Assembly: GCA_963695645.1 (NCBI GenBank)
Contig: CAVOHC010000017.1
Location: 434,001-498,000, forward strand
DNA length: 64,000 bases
DNA from: DATBGO01 sp963695645
GTDB lineage: Bacteria; Actinomycetota; Actinomycetes; Streptosporangiales; Streptosporangiaceae
Reading direction: 5' to 3'
The position numbers and the translations under genes are program-made. Shown in pieces: positions 16,841-24,910 of this stretch. How positions within the stretch are numbered: the first letter of the stretch is position 1; each line of letters opens with the position of its first letter. The notes under the pieces are model-generated. The model had not been told where the DNA came from. It was given only the letters and a program-made list of their open reading frames with translations, and made no database searches.

Positions 16841-18118
16841 TTAGCTGGCGGGGCCGGCGGTGAGGGCCACGGTGGCAGTCTGGGACTGGCCGAACTGGTC
16901 TGTCCAGCTAATGCTGATCTTGTCGCCAGGGTGGTAGCTCCCCAGCACCGACTGGATGTCCGAGGCGGACGTGACGGCGTGGCCAGCGACCGAGGCGATC
17001 TGGTCACCCGCGGTCAGGCCCGCCTGGGCGGCCGCTGAGCCGGGCACGACTCCGGCGATCGTCACGCCGGCGCTAGCTGCGCCGCCGTAGCTACCGCCAT
17101 AGCCGCCGCCATAGCCGCCGCCATAGCCACCGCCATAGCCGCCGCCGTAGCTACCGCCATAGCCGCCGGTGTCGCTGGTACCCGAGGAGGAGGTCTGCAC
17201 GCCGAGGAACGCGGTGCCGCCGAGGTGCGCGGAAGACGACGGCGTGCCTGCCTGGAGCTGGCTCGCGATCGTGGCTGCCTCGGTGATCGGGATGGCGAAC
17301 GCCTGGGTCTGTGCTGGCGCTTGCCCGTCCTGCGGCTGATAGCCGGCGGTGGAAGCGGAGCTGGAGGCGGCGGTGTCCATACCGATGACCTGTCCGTAGG
17401 TGTTGACCAGCGGCCCCCCGGAATCGCCCGGCTGGATACCGGCGTCGTGGCCAATGAGCCCCGTCAGTTGCTCGGCGGTGCCCGATGACTCATCGGAGGC
17501 GGTGATCGACTGGTCGAGGCCGTTAACTGTCCCGGTGGCCACCGACGGGGTGCCGCCCTTGCCGCCGGCGTTACCGAGCGCGACCACCTTCTGGCCGGTC
17601 TGGGGGCTGGCGGAGCTGAACGTGACCGTCTGAAGCCCGGAGGCGCCCTGAAGCTGCAGCACCGCTACGTCATGGCTTTTGTCGTACCCGACCACCTTGG
17701 CGGTATAGGTGCGCCCGTTTCCCACGTCGATGGCCTTGATCGAGGTTGCGCCATCGATCACGTGATTGTTCGTCAGCACCTCGCCGGTGGAGGTCAGCAC
17801 CATCCCGGTGCCGGCCGCGGCGCCTTCCTGGTATCCCAGCGTCGACACCACATCAACCAGGCCCGGGTCCACCTTCGATGCGATCTGCGACGTGGTCAGC
17901 ACACTGGCCGCCATCGCATCCGCCGCGCCTATCCCGGCGAACACCAGCGCGGCGGCCCCGACCGACGCGCCAGCCAGCAGCGCCGGGCGCCGCCACGGCC
18001 AGCTGCCCCGCCTAGCTCCCTGGCCGCCGTGCCCGACCGGCCCGCCCGGCCCCGCGTACGCCCCGTCGCCCTGCTCCAGCACCGGGCTGCTAACGCCCGG
18101 CTCATCGATCGTGCCCAT
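16841..18118 (-). CDS. HtrA-like trypsin-fold protease with PDZ domain
   Basis: 425 residues. A single transmembrane segment near residue 48 anchors an outside protease domain. The triad is His119 (LTNNHVI), Asp150 (SHDVAVL) and Ser233 (QPGDSGGPL). A C-terminal PDZ domain begins GVTIAGVVPGSAAAQAGLTAGDQI. Between them lies an unusual Gly-Tyr linker of repeated YGGG units. Such proteases degrade or sense misfolded envelope proteins. AAGGAG lies 10 bases before the ATG. Confidence 0.93.
   Translation of the reverse strand: MGTIDEPGVSSPVLEQGDGAYAGPGGPVGHGGQGARRGSWPWRRPALLAGASVGAAALVFAGIGAADAMAASVLTTSQIASKVDPGLVDVVSTLGYQEGAAAGTGMVLTSTGEVLTNNHVIDGATSIKAIDVGNGRTYTAKVVGYDKSHDVAVLQLQGASGLQTVTFSSASPQTGQKVVALGNAGGKGGTPSVATGTVNGLDQSITASDESSGTAEQLTGLIGHDAGIQPGDSGGPLVNTYGQVIGMDTAASSSASTAGYQPQDGQAPAQTQAFAIPITEAATIASQLQAGTPSSSAHLGGTAFLGVQTSSSGTSDTGGYGGSYGGGYGGGYGGGYGGGYGGSYGGAASAGVTIAGVVPGSAAAQAGLTAGDQIASVAGHAVTSASDIQSVLGSYHPGDKISISWTDQFGQSQTATVALTAGPAS
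17081..17169. repeat. 12-bp tandem repeats coding a Gly-Tyr linker
   Basis: About seven 12-bp units coding YGG(G/S) make the low-complexity linker between the protease and PDZ domains of the HtrA-like protein. The unit length keeps the frame, so copy number can vary without breaking the gene. Confidence 0.9.
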
Positions 18119-18814
18119 CTGGGATCCGCTCCTTCGTTAGTCGTCATCCTGGTTCCCTATTCGTGATAGTCGGGCACCAACCTGGAGGAGGGCTTCAAGC
18201 TCGTCGGATATCTGCTTACGTTCTCCTGATAGTTTCCTGACCGTCATCGTTGATCCACCGCCCGCTGCGGAAAATGCAGGCGGACACCCGCTTGCAACCA
18301 CCTCACTCCATCCGCCAAGCTGGCACTGGCGGGAAGAGCGACCACGTAGTCGACCCTTGAGGTCTGACCTAACTGCCGCGCAGACGGCCTTGTCGGCGCT
18401 CTTCCCGCCCCAGATATGGTCAGCCCGCCGGGCCGCAGGTGGTGCGCCATCTCGATGGCACGCCGCGACCAGCGTTGCCTACCTTGATCCGCTGGCCGCG
18501 TCCAGGAGGCCGGCCTGCGAGTCAGCGTTCCCGCGCGCCGTATGCCCTGCTCGCTAGCTCGGACCCGCGGGCCGTGGCCGCCTGGCTCGGCTATGCGGGC
18601 GACGGGCCGCGGATAGTGCGGAAGGGCCGGAAGCGGTCCTTAAGGCCGGTGCTGAAGGACCGCCTCGCCCTACTGCAATCTCGGTCGGCACCTGGCACTA
18701 CGTAAAGTGTCCGGCGCCTGATGTATCAGGGCGACGAGACGCTGCTCTTCCCCTCGGGCAGGTATTATCCGGGCTCTGCCGAACGTGGCTCCACCGGGGA
18801 CGAAGGGGAAACAA
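18119..18814. other. 696-bp non-coding stretch with an inverted repeat
   Basis: This lies between the divergent HtrA-like gene and the papain-like gene. Short frames at 18244-18450 and 18439-18705 show no family resemblance and no good ribosome binding site. A 13-bp perfect inverted repeat (listed separately) is the only clear structure. Both promoters must lie here. Confidence 0.5.
18328..18409. repeat. 13-bp perfect inverted repeat, 56-bp spacer
   Basis: GGCGGGAAGAGCG at 18328-18340 is exactly complementary to CGCTCTTCCCGCC at 18397-18409. The arms could close an RNA structure or be ends of a small element. No direct target duplication is visible. Confidence 0.75.
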
Positions 18815-19612
18815 ATGTCGTATAAGTATGGCCGTCGGCCGCCTAAGAACGCGCCTGCGCTGCAGTTCGCGAGCTTCCTGCGCAGCGGAGTTCCCGCATA
18901 CCCGGCTGGCGAGGACTACCTCGCGAAGCTGAGCGGCTGGCAGCTGCTCGGCAACGACGTCGCGGGCGACTGCAACGCGGTCACCTGGGCTAACCTGCGC
19001 CGCCTTGTCACCGCGACGCTGACAACCGAGTACTACCCGTCGCAAGCGCAAGTGTGGCAGTTCTACCAGACCCAGAATCCGGGCTTCGACCCGAACGGCA
19101 CCAAGGACACCAACGGGCCGGGCAGCAATGATGATCAGGGAATGGACGTCCAGACCGGCCTGGAGTACCTGCATACGGCGGGCGGGCCCGATGGCGTCAA
19201 GGCGGTCGCATTCGCCAAGGTCGACCATACCAACATCGCGGAGGTGAAGGCCGCTCTGGCCATATTCGGCGGGCTCTGGCTAGGAATCGAGGTGCTCGAC
19301 GCCAATCAGCAGCAGTTCGCCGAAGGCAAGGCGTGGACTGATGTGCCAGGCTCGCCGATCGACGGAGGTCACGCAATTCTCGGCGGTGGCTACCGGACCG
19401 ATATCAAGTTCATCACCTGGGCCAAGGAGACCCGGTTCGCCGAGTCCTTCTGGAACGGTGTCGTCCAGGGCAACCCGCTTGTCGAGGAGGCGTGGGTCGT
19501 CATCTGGCCCGAGCATCTGGGCACCAGGGGCTTCGAGCAGGGCGTGGACCAGGCCCAGCTGGCCGCCGACTACCTGGCCCTGACCGGCAGCACGCTGGCG
19601 CTACCGCAGTAA
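18815..19612 (+). CDS. papain-like fold hypothetical protein
   Basis: 265 residues. LLGNDVAGDCNAVTWANLRRL near residue 45 and GGHAILGGGYRT near residue 190 match a widespread family of C1/C39-like proteins in which Cys and His form a papain-type dyad. The later segment FITWAKETRFAESF also fits it. The family has no settled function; proteolysis is inferred only. ATG 18815 (MSYKYGRRP) is chosen over an upstream GTG because AAGGGGA lies just before it. No signal peptide is seen. Confidence 0.75.
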   Translation: MSYKYGRRPPKNAPALQFASFLRSGVPAYPAGEDYLAKLSGWQLLGNDVAGDCNAVTWANLRRLVTATLTTEYYPSQAQVWQFYQTQNPGFDPNGTKDTNGPGSNDDQGMDVQTGLEYLHTAGGPDGVKAVAFAKVDHTNIAEVKAALAIFGGLWLGIEVLDANQQQFAEGKAWTDVPGSPIDGGHAILGGGYRTDIKFITWAKETRFAESFWNGVVQGNPLVEEAWVVIWPEHLGTRGFEQGVDQAQLAADYLALTGSTLALPQ

Positions 19613-19629
19613 CGGCCCGCGCCCCGCGG

Positions 19630-20520
19630 TCAGCAGGCCAGCACATCCAGTCCGAGGTCCAGCGCGGGGCTTGAGTGGGTGAGGGCGCCGACGGCGATGA
19701 AGTCGACGCCCGTTTGCGCCACCGCTTCGGCCATTTCCCGCCGCAGGCCCCCGCTGGCCTCGAGGCGGGCCGCTGGATAGCGGCCCGCCAGGGCCACTGC
19801 GGCGCGCAGGTCAGCCAGCTCCATGTTGTCGAGCAGGATAAGCCCGGCGCCCGCGGCCAGGGCATCACGGACCTGTGCCAGGGTGTCGCATTCGACCTCG
19901 AGTGGCAGGCCCGGAGCGGCGGCGCGCACGGCTCGGATGGCCGCCCCGATCCCGCCAGCGGCCGCCACGTGGTTGTCTTTCACCAGCGCGGCATCACCCA
20001 GTCCCATGCGGTGGTTCACCCCGCCGCCGCAGCGCACGGCGTACTTCTCGAGCTGGCGCAGCCCCGGCGTGGTCTTGCGGGTGTCGCGCACGGTGCACCC
20101 GGTGCCCGCCACTGCGTCGGCCCACTCCCTTGTCGCAGTGGCGATCCCCGACAGATGGGTGAGGAAGTTGAGCATTGTCCGCTCGGCCCCGAGCATCTCT
20201 CGCAGCGGAGCCCGGATCCGCAGTACCTCGGTACCTCGGTCGACCCGCTCGCCATCGGCGCGCAGCAGTTCGGCCGCCGCTGGCGGCACCCCGGCGGCGT
20301 CCAGCACGGCAAGGGCGACCGGAAGGCCGGCCAGCACGCCAGGCATCCGGGCGACGACGCTGGCCACGGCCCGCGCGCCGGGCGCAGCCGTCGCGGCCGA
20401 AGTGACATCGGGCCCGTACCTGAAGTCCTCGTCGAGCGCGCCGCGGACGGCCCGCTCGGTATCCTCGGGCTCGATCCCGGCGGCCAGCAGCCTGTCTTCG
20501 ACCAATGGGTGCAGTGTCAT
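19630..20520 (-). CDS. nadC: nicotinate-nucleotide diphosphorylase (carboxylating)
   Basis: 296 residues; converts quinolinate and PRPP to nicotinate mononucleotide, the last step of the nadABC pathway. Visible motifs are EDFRYGPDVTSAAT, LNFLTHLSGIATATREW, DTRKTTPGLRQLEKYAVRCG, NHRMGLGDAALVKDNHV and EVECDTLAQV, with LEASGGL near the end. Its ATG overlaps the TGA of the last of four minicistrons formed by the 20-bp repeat between nadB and nadC, so translation probably depends on re-initiation. Confidence 0.96.
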   Translation of the reverse strand: MTLHPLVEDRLLAAGIEPEDTERAVRGALDEDFRYGPDVTSAATAAPGARAVASVVARMPGVLAGLPVALAVLDAAGVPPAAAELLRADGERVDRGTEVLRIRAPLREMLGAERTMLNFLTHLSGIATATREWADAVAGTGCTVRDTRKTTPGLRQLEKYAVRCGGGVNHRMGLGDAALVKDNHVAAAGGIGAAIRAVRAAAPGLPLEVECDTLAQVRDALAAGAGLILLDNMELADLRAAVALAGRYPAARLEASGGLRREMAEAVAQTGVDFIAVGALTHSSPALDLGLDVLAC

Positions 20521-20615
20521 GCGCTGGCCCCGATCGTCATGCGCTGGCCCCGATCGTCATGCGCTGGCCCCGATCGTCATGCGCTGGCCCCGATCGTCAT
20601 GCGCTGGCCCCGATC
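20516..20615 (-). repeat. 20-bp repeat x5 forming a minicistron ladder at nadB/nadC
   Basis: Five perfect copies. On the coding strand the unit is ATGACGATCGGGGCCAGCGC. Each copy's ATG starts a 7-codon frame, MTIGASA, whose TGA overlaps the ATG of the next copy. Starts are at 20600, 20580, 20560 and 20540. The nadB stop (20597-20599) overlaps the first ATG, and the last stop overlaps the nadC ATG (20520). The chain nadB, four minicistrons, nadC is linked throughout by ATGA. Confidence 0.95.
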
Positions 20616-22225
20616 GCTGCCCGGGCTGCGCCGGTGATCCGCAGCTGCCCTTCGGCCACCCGCAGAACCGTATGGCTTGCCCGTTCATCCGACGTCGCCG
20701 GCGTATCCCGCCACCGATGGCACCCTCGGCTCTCCGGGCGGGCCAGGGCAGCCGCGGCGACCAGGACCGAGACCGTGTGCAGGCTGGTCGCCTCTACCGC
20801 GGACAGGTCCAGGCGCTGCCCTCCCGGCGGGGCCTGCTCCAGCATTCCGGCCAGACGCTCCAGGCCCTCGCGGTCGCGCAGCACCCCGGCACGCCGCGAC
20901 ATGGCTGAGGCGAGGGCCGGCCTGCCCTCGGGGCTCACCCCCGTGCCCGCGGGCGGGAGCCGCAGGCGGCAGGCCGGCCGAGGCAGGCTCCGCCCGAGGA
21001 GGTCACCGACGCGCCGTCCGGCGATCAGGGACTCGGTAAGGGAATTGGACGCAAGACGATTAGCGCCGTGCACCCCGGTCGACGCGGCTTCCCCGACGGC
21101 GTACAGGCCCGCGACCGAGGTCCGCCCGTCCATGTCGGCCAGGATGCCGCCGCAAGCGTAGTGCGCGCCTGGCGCGACCGGGACGGGCTCAGCGGCCGGG
21201 TCGATACCCCGCGCCATGCACAATGCGGTCACGGTGGGGAAATGCTTCTCCAGGGCGGCGCGCCCGAGCGCGGTGGCGTCGATCCACAGGTGATCGGCGG
21301 GCCCGTCCCCGCGCTGCATCCGCTGCTGCATGGCCGCTGCCACGATGTCCCTCGGGGCCAGGTCGCCCAGCGGATGGCACCCGGCCATGACAGACCTGCC
21401 CGCCGAGTCAACCAGGACCGCCCCGGCCCCGCGAAGGGCCTCGGTAATCAGGGGGCACTGGCCACGGGACGCTTCCTGCCACAGCACCGTCGGGTGGAAC
21501 TGCACGAACTCGAGATCCCGCAGCTGCGCTCCGGCGCGGGCCGCCAGCGCGAGGCCGTCGCCGGTCAGCCCGGCCGGGTTGGTTGTGGTCGCGAACGCCT
21601 GGCCGAAGCCGCCGGTGGCGAGGACGACGGCCCGCGCCCGCACCGTCCCCGGACGCAGCTGCCGGCCAGCGCCGACCATTCCCACCACCAGCCCGCCGAC
21701 TGAGCCCCGCTCGTCGGTCAGCGCGTCCAGAGCGACGCCGCGGGTAAGGATCTCGACGGCACTGTTGAGCACGGCGGCCCGGAGTATCCGGTGCACCTCC
21801 GCTCCGGCTGCATCACCTCCGGCGTGCACGATTCTGCTGCGGCTGTGCCCGCCCTCCAGATGGAGCGCGGTGCGCTCTAGGCGGCCTCCCAGTCCGGCCA
21901 GCCGGGAGATCTCGCCGGGCGCCTCGGACACGAGAGTCGCCACAGCTTCCGGCTCGCACAGCCCGGCACCCGCATCCAGCGTGTCCCGCTGGTGCATGGC
22001 TGAGTCGTCTCCGGGGCCGATCGCAGCTGCCAGGCCCCCTTGGGCCAGTGCCGTAGCGCCCCCGCCGAGATCCTCTTTGCTGACCAGCAGCACCCGCCGG
22101 CCATGACCCGCCGCCACCAGGGCGGCGCTCATCCCTGCCGCTCCCGACCCCACGACCACCAGGTCGGCGTCCCGTTCCCAGAGCGGCTGCGACCTGGGCA
22201 GGTAGCGGAGTTCCTGACTGCTCAC
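20597..22225 (-). CDS. nadB: L-aspartate oxidase
   Basis: 542 residues; oxidises aspartate to iminoaspartate with FAD. The FAD site is DLVVVGSGAAGMSAALVA near residue 20. Further marks are GGGATALAQGGLAAAIG, ARAVVLATGGFGQAF, EFVQFHPTVLW, GAHYACGGILADMDGRTSVAGLYAVGEAA, and GANRLASNSLTESL. GTG 22225 overlaps the nadA stop (GTGA). The C-terminus (AAIGASA, stop) is itself the first copy of the 20-bp repeat. Upstream codons are not coding for this protein. Confidence 0.96.
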   Translation of the reverse strand: MSSQELRYLPRSQPLWERDADLVVVGSGAAGMSAALVAAGHGRRVLLVSKEDLGGGATALAQGGLAAAIGPGDDSAMHQRDTLDAGAGLCEPEAVATLVSEAPGEISRLAGLGGRLERTALHLEGGHSRSRIVHAGGDAAGAEVHRILRAAVLNSAVEILTRGVALDALTDERGSVGGLVVGMVGAGRQLRPGTVRARAVVLATGGFGQAFATTTNPAGLTGDGLALAARAGAQLRDLEFVQFHPTVLWQEASRGQCPLITEALRGAGAVLVDSAGRSVMAGCHPLGDLAPRDIVAAAMQQRMQRGDGPADHLWIDATALGRAALEKHFPTVTALCMARGIDPAAEPVPVAPGAHYACGGILADMDGRTSVAGLYAVGEAASTGVHGANRLASNSLTESLIAGRRVGDLLGRSLPRPACRLRLPPAGTGVSPEGRPALASAMSRRAGVLRDREGLERLAGMLEQAPPGGQRLDLSAVEATSLHTVSVLVAAAALARPESRGCHRWRDTPATSDERASHTVLRVAEGQLRITGAARAAIGASA

Positions 22226-23271
22226 TCCCCGGCCGCCGACGGCGCCCCGACAGCGATCATCGCCTCGACCGCCCGGCGGGCCCGGGCTGCCACGGCGGCA
22301 GGGACGTGTACCTCCGCCACGCCGTCGCGCAGGCAGCGCAGCAGGGCCGCAGGTGTCGTCATCTTCATGTACCTGCACACCGCGCCCGGATTAACCGGCT
22401 CCCACCGCACGGCCGGGTTGGCCCGGCGCAGCTGGTGCAGCATGCCAGTTTCGGTAGCCACCAGCACGACAGGCGCAGTGGTGGTGCGGGCGGCGTCAAG
22501 CATGCCGCCGGTGGACAGTACCCTGGTGCGGCCGGCCGGCAGGTCACCCGCGCCCGCCTGCCACAGCGCGGCGGTCGAGCACCCGCATTCGGGATGGATG
22601 AACAGTTCCGCCTCGGCCTCAGCGGCCGCCTTGCGGCGCAGGTCGTCCGGGCTGATGCCAGCGTGCACATGGCATTCACCCAGCCAGACATGCATGTTCG
22701 CACGGCCGGTGGCGCGGCGCACATGCGCGCCGAGAAACTGGTCTGGCAGGAACAGGACCTGCTGGTCCGCGGGAAGGGACGCCACGATCTGCACCGCGTT
22801 GGCCGAGGTGCAGCACACATCGGACTCCGCTTTGACCTCGGCGCTGGTGTTGACATAAGCGACGACCGCAGCATCGGGATACTCGGCCTTCCAGGCCCGT
22901 AGCTGCTGTGCGGTAATGCTCTCAGCGAGCGAGCAGCCAGCCCGCGGATCCGGGATCAGCACCGTCCGCTCGGGCGCGAGGATCTTGGCGGTTTCTGCCA
23001 TGAAATACACGCCTGCGAAGACGATGACGCTAGCCGTGCTCGCCGCGGCCAGCCGTGACAAGGCGAGCGAGTCGCCGACATGATCGGCGACATCCTGGAT
23101 CTCCGGGGCCTGGTAGTTGTGGGCGAGGATCACCGCATCGCGCTCCGCCGCGAGCCGCCGGACCTGCGCCGCCCAGTCGGCGCCGACCAGGCTATCGGGT
23201 GCCACGCTGCTATCGGGTGCCACGCTGCTATCGGGTGCCACAGTGCTATCGGGTGCCACAGTGCCGGTCAT
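22222..23271 (-). CDS. nadA: quinolinate synthase
   Basis: 349 residues; condenses iminoaspartate with dihydroxyacetone phosphate using a 4Fe-4S cluster. The cluster cysteines are Cys113 (DPRAGCSLAE), Cys200 (WLGECHVH) and Cys299 (GAVCRYMKMTT). LAHNYQAPEIQDVADHVGDSL and HPECGC also fit. The N-terminus holds four tandem VAPDS units not part of the fold. GGGAG lies 6 bases before the ATG. It is the first gene of nadABC, divergent from nrtR. Confidence 0.96.
   Translation of the reverse strand: MTGTVAPDSTVAPDSSVAPDSSVAPDSLVGADWAAQVRRLAAERDAVILAHNYQAPEIQDVADHVGDSLALSRLAAASTASVIVFAGVYFMAETAKILAPERTVLIPDPRAGCSLAESITAQQLRAWKAEYPDAAVVAYVNTSAEVKAESDVCCTSANAVQIVASLPADQQVLFLPDQFLGAHVRRATGRANMHVWLGECHVHAGISPDDLRRKAAAEAEAELFIHPECGCSTAALWQAGAGDLPAGRTRVLSTGGMLDAARTTTAPVVLVATETGMLHQLRRANPAVRWEPVNPGAVCRYMKMTTPAALLRCLRDGVAEVHVPAAVAARARRAVEAMIAVGAPSAAGE
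23191..23262. repeat. 18-bp tandem repeat x4 in the nadA N-terminus
   Basis: Four 18-bp units (23191, 23209, 23227, 23245) differ only in the last three bases (two sequence types). In frame they code VAPDSS/T/L units at residues 5-27 of NadA, before the conserved fold. Confidence 0.93.
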
Positions 23272-23298
23272 CAGCCGCTCCCATTACCCGTCCGCCGT

Positions 23299-23323
23299 GG
23301 TTTTCGCCTTATGATCTAAAACC
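23299..23323. promoter_or_regulatory. nadA-nrtR shared control region, operator candidate
   Basis: GGTTTT (23299-23304) and AAAACC (23318-23323) form an inverted repeat with a 13-base spacer, in the 77-bp AT-rich gap between the divergent genes. The position suits NrtR binding and control of both promoters. The link to NrtR is inferred; the known actinobacterial NrtR box was not compared. Confidence 0.45.
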
Positions 23324-23348
23324 CTGAACAACACTGTATCATGCCAAC

Positions 23349-24158
23349 GTGCCAGAACATCAGCCGCAGGCTGGCGCAGCTGCAGGCCGCGGGCGAAGCG
23401 ACCGGTTCCTTCATGAAGTACTCGCGGTGGTCCTCCAGGTCCGCGGCAAGAGCTTGGATGCCCTGCTGTGGCGGCGCGGCGCAGCGCCGTTCGAGGGAGC
23501 GTGGTCGCTGCCCGGCGGCCCGCTCGGCGCGACTGAACGCCTCGGCACCTCCGTGGGAAGGCACCTGGCCGCCAAGGTCGACCTGACCGAGATCGCGCAC
23601 CTTGAGCAGCTGGAGACCCGCAGCGACCCGGGGCGCGATCCCCGTGGCCGCGTCCTCGCCACCGCGTACCTGGCGCTGGTGTGCGCCGATATCGAGCCGC
23701 GCATCCCCGCAGACACGACATGGCATCCCGTCCAGGATCTCCCTCCGACAGCGTTCGACCACGGGTCGATCGTCGGGTCCGCGACCGAGCGGCTGCGGGC
23801 CAAGCTGTCGTACACCAACATCGGCTTCGCGCTAGCACCCGAGACCTTCACGATCGCCCAGCTGCGGGACATCTACGCTGCCTCACTCGGCCATCCGGTC
23901 TCAGCGACCAACCTGCAGCGGATTCTGACCCGCCGTGGCGTCATCGAGGCCACGCCCGCAGCAGTCCGGCCCACTTCAACCGGCGGCAGGCCAGCCACGC
24001 TCTACCGATTCGCGGCCAGGACCCTGGTGGTCACCAACCCCTTCGCGGCCTTCCGCCCGCCCGCCGCCGGCGCCCGCGACGGGCCGGGGCCGATGGCCGG
24101 GCACGCTGCTCCCGCCGGGGACGCTGCTCCCGCCGGGCTCGGCATCGCGGGATGCTGA
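23349..24158 (+). CDS. nrtR: NrtR-type Nudix-related transcriptional regulator
   Basis: 269 residues. The N-terminal Nudix-like domain (EVLAVVLQVRGKSLDALLWR, GAWSLPGGPL) has a degraded Nudix box: RE is RH and the EE pair is AK, so hydrolysis is probably lost, as in NrtR repressors that sense ADP-ribose-type ligands. A C-terminal winged helix follows (FTIAQLRDIYAASLGHPVSA, then NLQRILTRRGVIE, GRPATLYRF). It is divergent from nadABC, its likely target. The tail carries a duplicated AAPAG unit. The GTG start at 23349 has no clear ribosome binding site. Confidence 0.88.
   Translation: MPEHQPQAGAAAGRGRSDRFLHEVLAVVLQVRGKSLDALLWRRGAAPFEGAWSLPGGPLGATERLGTSVGRHLAAKVDLTEIAHLEQLETRSDPGRDPRGRVLATAYLALVCADIEPRIPADTTWHPVQDLPPTAFDHGSIVGSATERLRAKLSYTNIGFALAPETFTIAQLRDIYAASLGHPVSATNLQRILTRRGVIEATPAAVRPTSTGGRPATLYRFAARTLVVTNPFAAFRPPAAGARDGPGPMAGHAAPAGDAAPAGLGIAGC
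24103..24137. repeat. 18-bp tandem repeat x2 in the nrtR tail
   Basis: An 18-bp unit occurs at 24103-24120 and again, less its last base, at 24121-24137. In frame it codes two AAPAG units in the low-complexity C-terminus. Confidence 0.85.
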
Positions 24159-24365
24159 CGCCGTCCCGCCGGCCCCGGGGAGCTACTCGGGCATCACGTC
24201 CGCCAGCGCGGGCCGCCGATCGGGGAGACCGCGGAATGATCGCCGCCGTCCGGACTTGCCTACCGCAGCGTTCCCGCCGGCCGCTCGCCGGCAATGTCGT
24301 CACTGACACCAACAGCCACCGGTGACGCCGATGCTCGCCAGGAGGGTCAAGGGAATCCCCGACCG

Positions 24366-24375
24366 CCCCCCCCCC
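24366..24375. repeat. C10 homopolymer next to a -35 box
   Basis: Ten consecutive C residues end 2 bp before the TTGACA box at 24378. Such tracts slip readily and could alter promoter spacing to upstream sites. Confidence 0.85.
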
Positions 24376-24377
24376 GC

Positions 24378-24407
24378 TTGACATACCAATCAGATGCTAG
24401 ATATACT
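24378..24407 (+). promoter_or_regulatory. consensus housekeeping promoter
   Basis: TTGACA (24378-24383) and TATACT (24402-24407) are separated by 18 bp, close to the vegetative sigma consensus and rare in such GC-rich DNA. It lies 30 bp before the ATG at 24438, which also has GGAGG. Strong constitutive transcription of the small gene, possibly running into lsr2, is inferred. Confidence 0.8.
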
Positions 24408-24437
24408 TAGCAGAGAACAAGGACAACTGGAGGAAAG

Positions 24438-24710
24438 ATGGCTGACACCATTACCGTCGGCCAGGAGGTGGAAGGCTACATCCTGGACACGGTCCGCAAG
24501 ACTGAGGAAGTGGCGGTCGGGGCGATTAACATCGTCGTCGACGCAGTCCAGCCCGTGACATCGACGCTCCCGACGGTAACCCCGCCGCTGGCCTACGACT
24601 TCGCCGAGCAGATGCTGGCCAGCCAGCGGAAGTTCGCGGAGGACATGCTCCGCGCGACCGCACGGCTCCTGCCGGCTCCGGCCAAGAAGGCCAGCGCAGC
24701 ACAGAAGTAA
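24438..24710 (+). CDS. small helical protein, phasin-like composition
   Basis: 90 residues: MADTITVGQEVEGYILDTV, a helix with hydrophobic repeats (VAVGAINIVVDAVQPVTS), then FAEQMLASQRKFAEDMLR as an amphipathic helix and a Lys/Ala tail (PAKKASAAQK). The shape recalls phasins or heparin-binding hemagglutinin-like proteins, but the family is not certain. GGAGGAAAG before the ATG and a near-consensus promoter point to high expression. Its stop codon lies in a 16-bp tandem repeat. Confidence 0.82.
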   Translation: MADTITVGQEVEGYILDTVRKTEEVAVGAINIVVDAVQPVTSTLPTVTPPLAYDFAEQMLASQRKFAEDMLRATARLLPAPAKKASAAQK

Positions 24711-24758
24711 CGCAGCACAGAAGTAACGCAGCACAGAAGTAACGCAGCACAGAAGTAG
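24695..24758. repeat. 16-bp tandem repeat x4 spanning a stop codon
   Basis: Units start at 24695, 24711, 24727 and 24743; the last differs by one base (TAG for TAA). Each copy carries the gene's stop. As 16 is not a multiple of three, the extra stops lie in other frames. Confidence 0.92.
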
Positions 24759-24910
24759 CGCACGGGCAGCGCGGCGGCTCCGGCATTCCGGTCCGCCGCG
24801 CCACCATTTGCGCGCCTTCAGGACGCTGATGGCAGAAAGCCACGGCACGAAACAGCGAAGGCAGCGAGTCTCCTTTGACAGGAAGGCCCTGAGCCTGGAC
24901 GATCCTCAAC

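Noticed and set aside
18244..18705. Two short frames in the gap after the HtrA-like gene
   Set aside because: No good ribosome binding site, no recognised motif, and low-complexity composition.
20516..20615. CRISPR array
   Set aside because: The 20-bp copies are directly adjacent with no spacers, and no cas gene is present.
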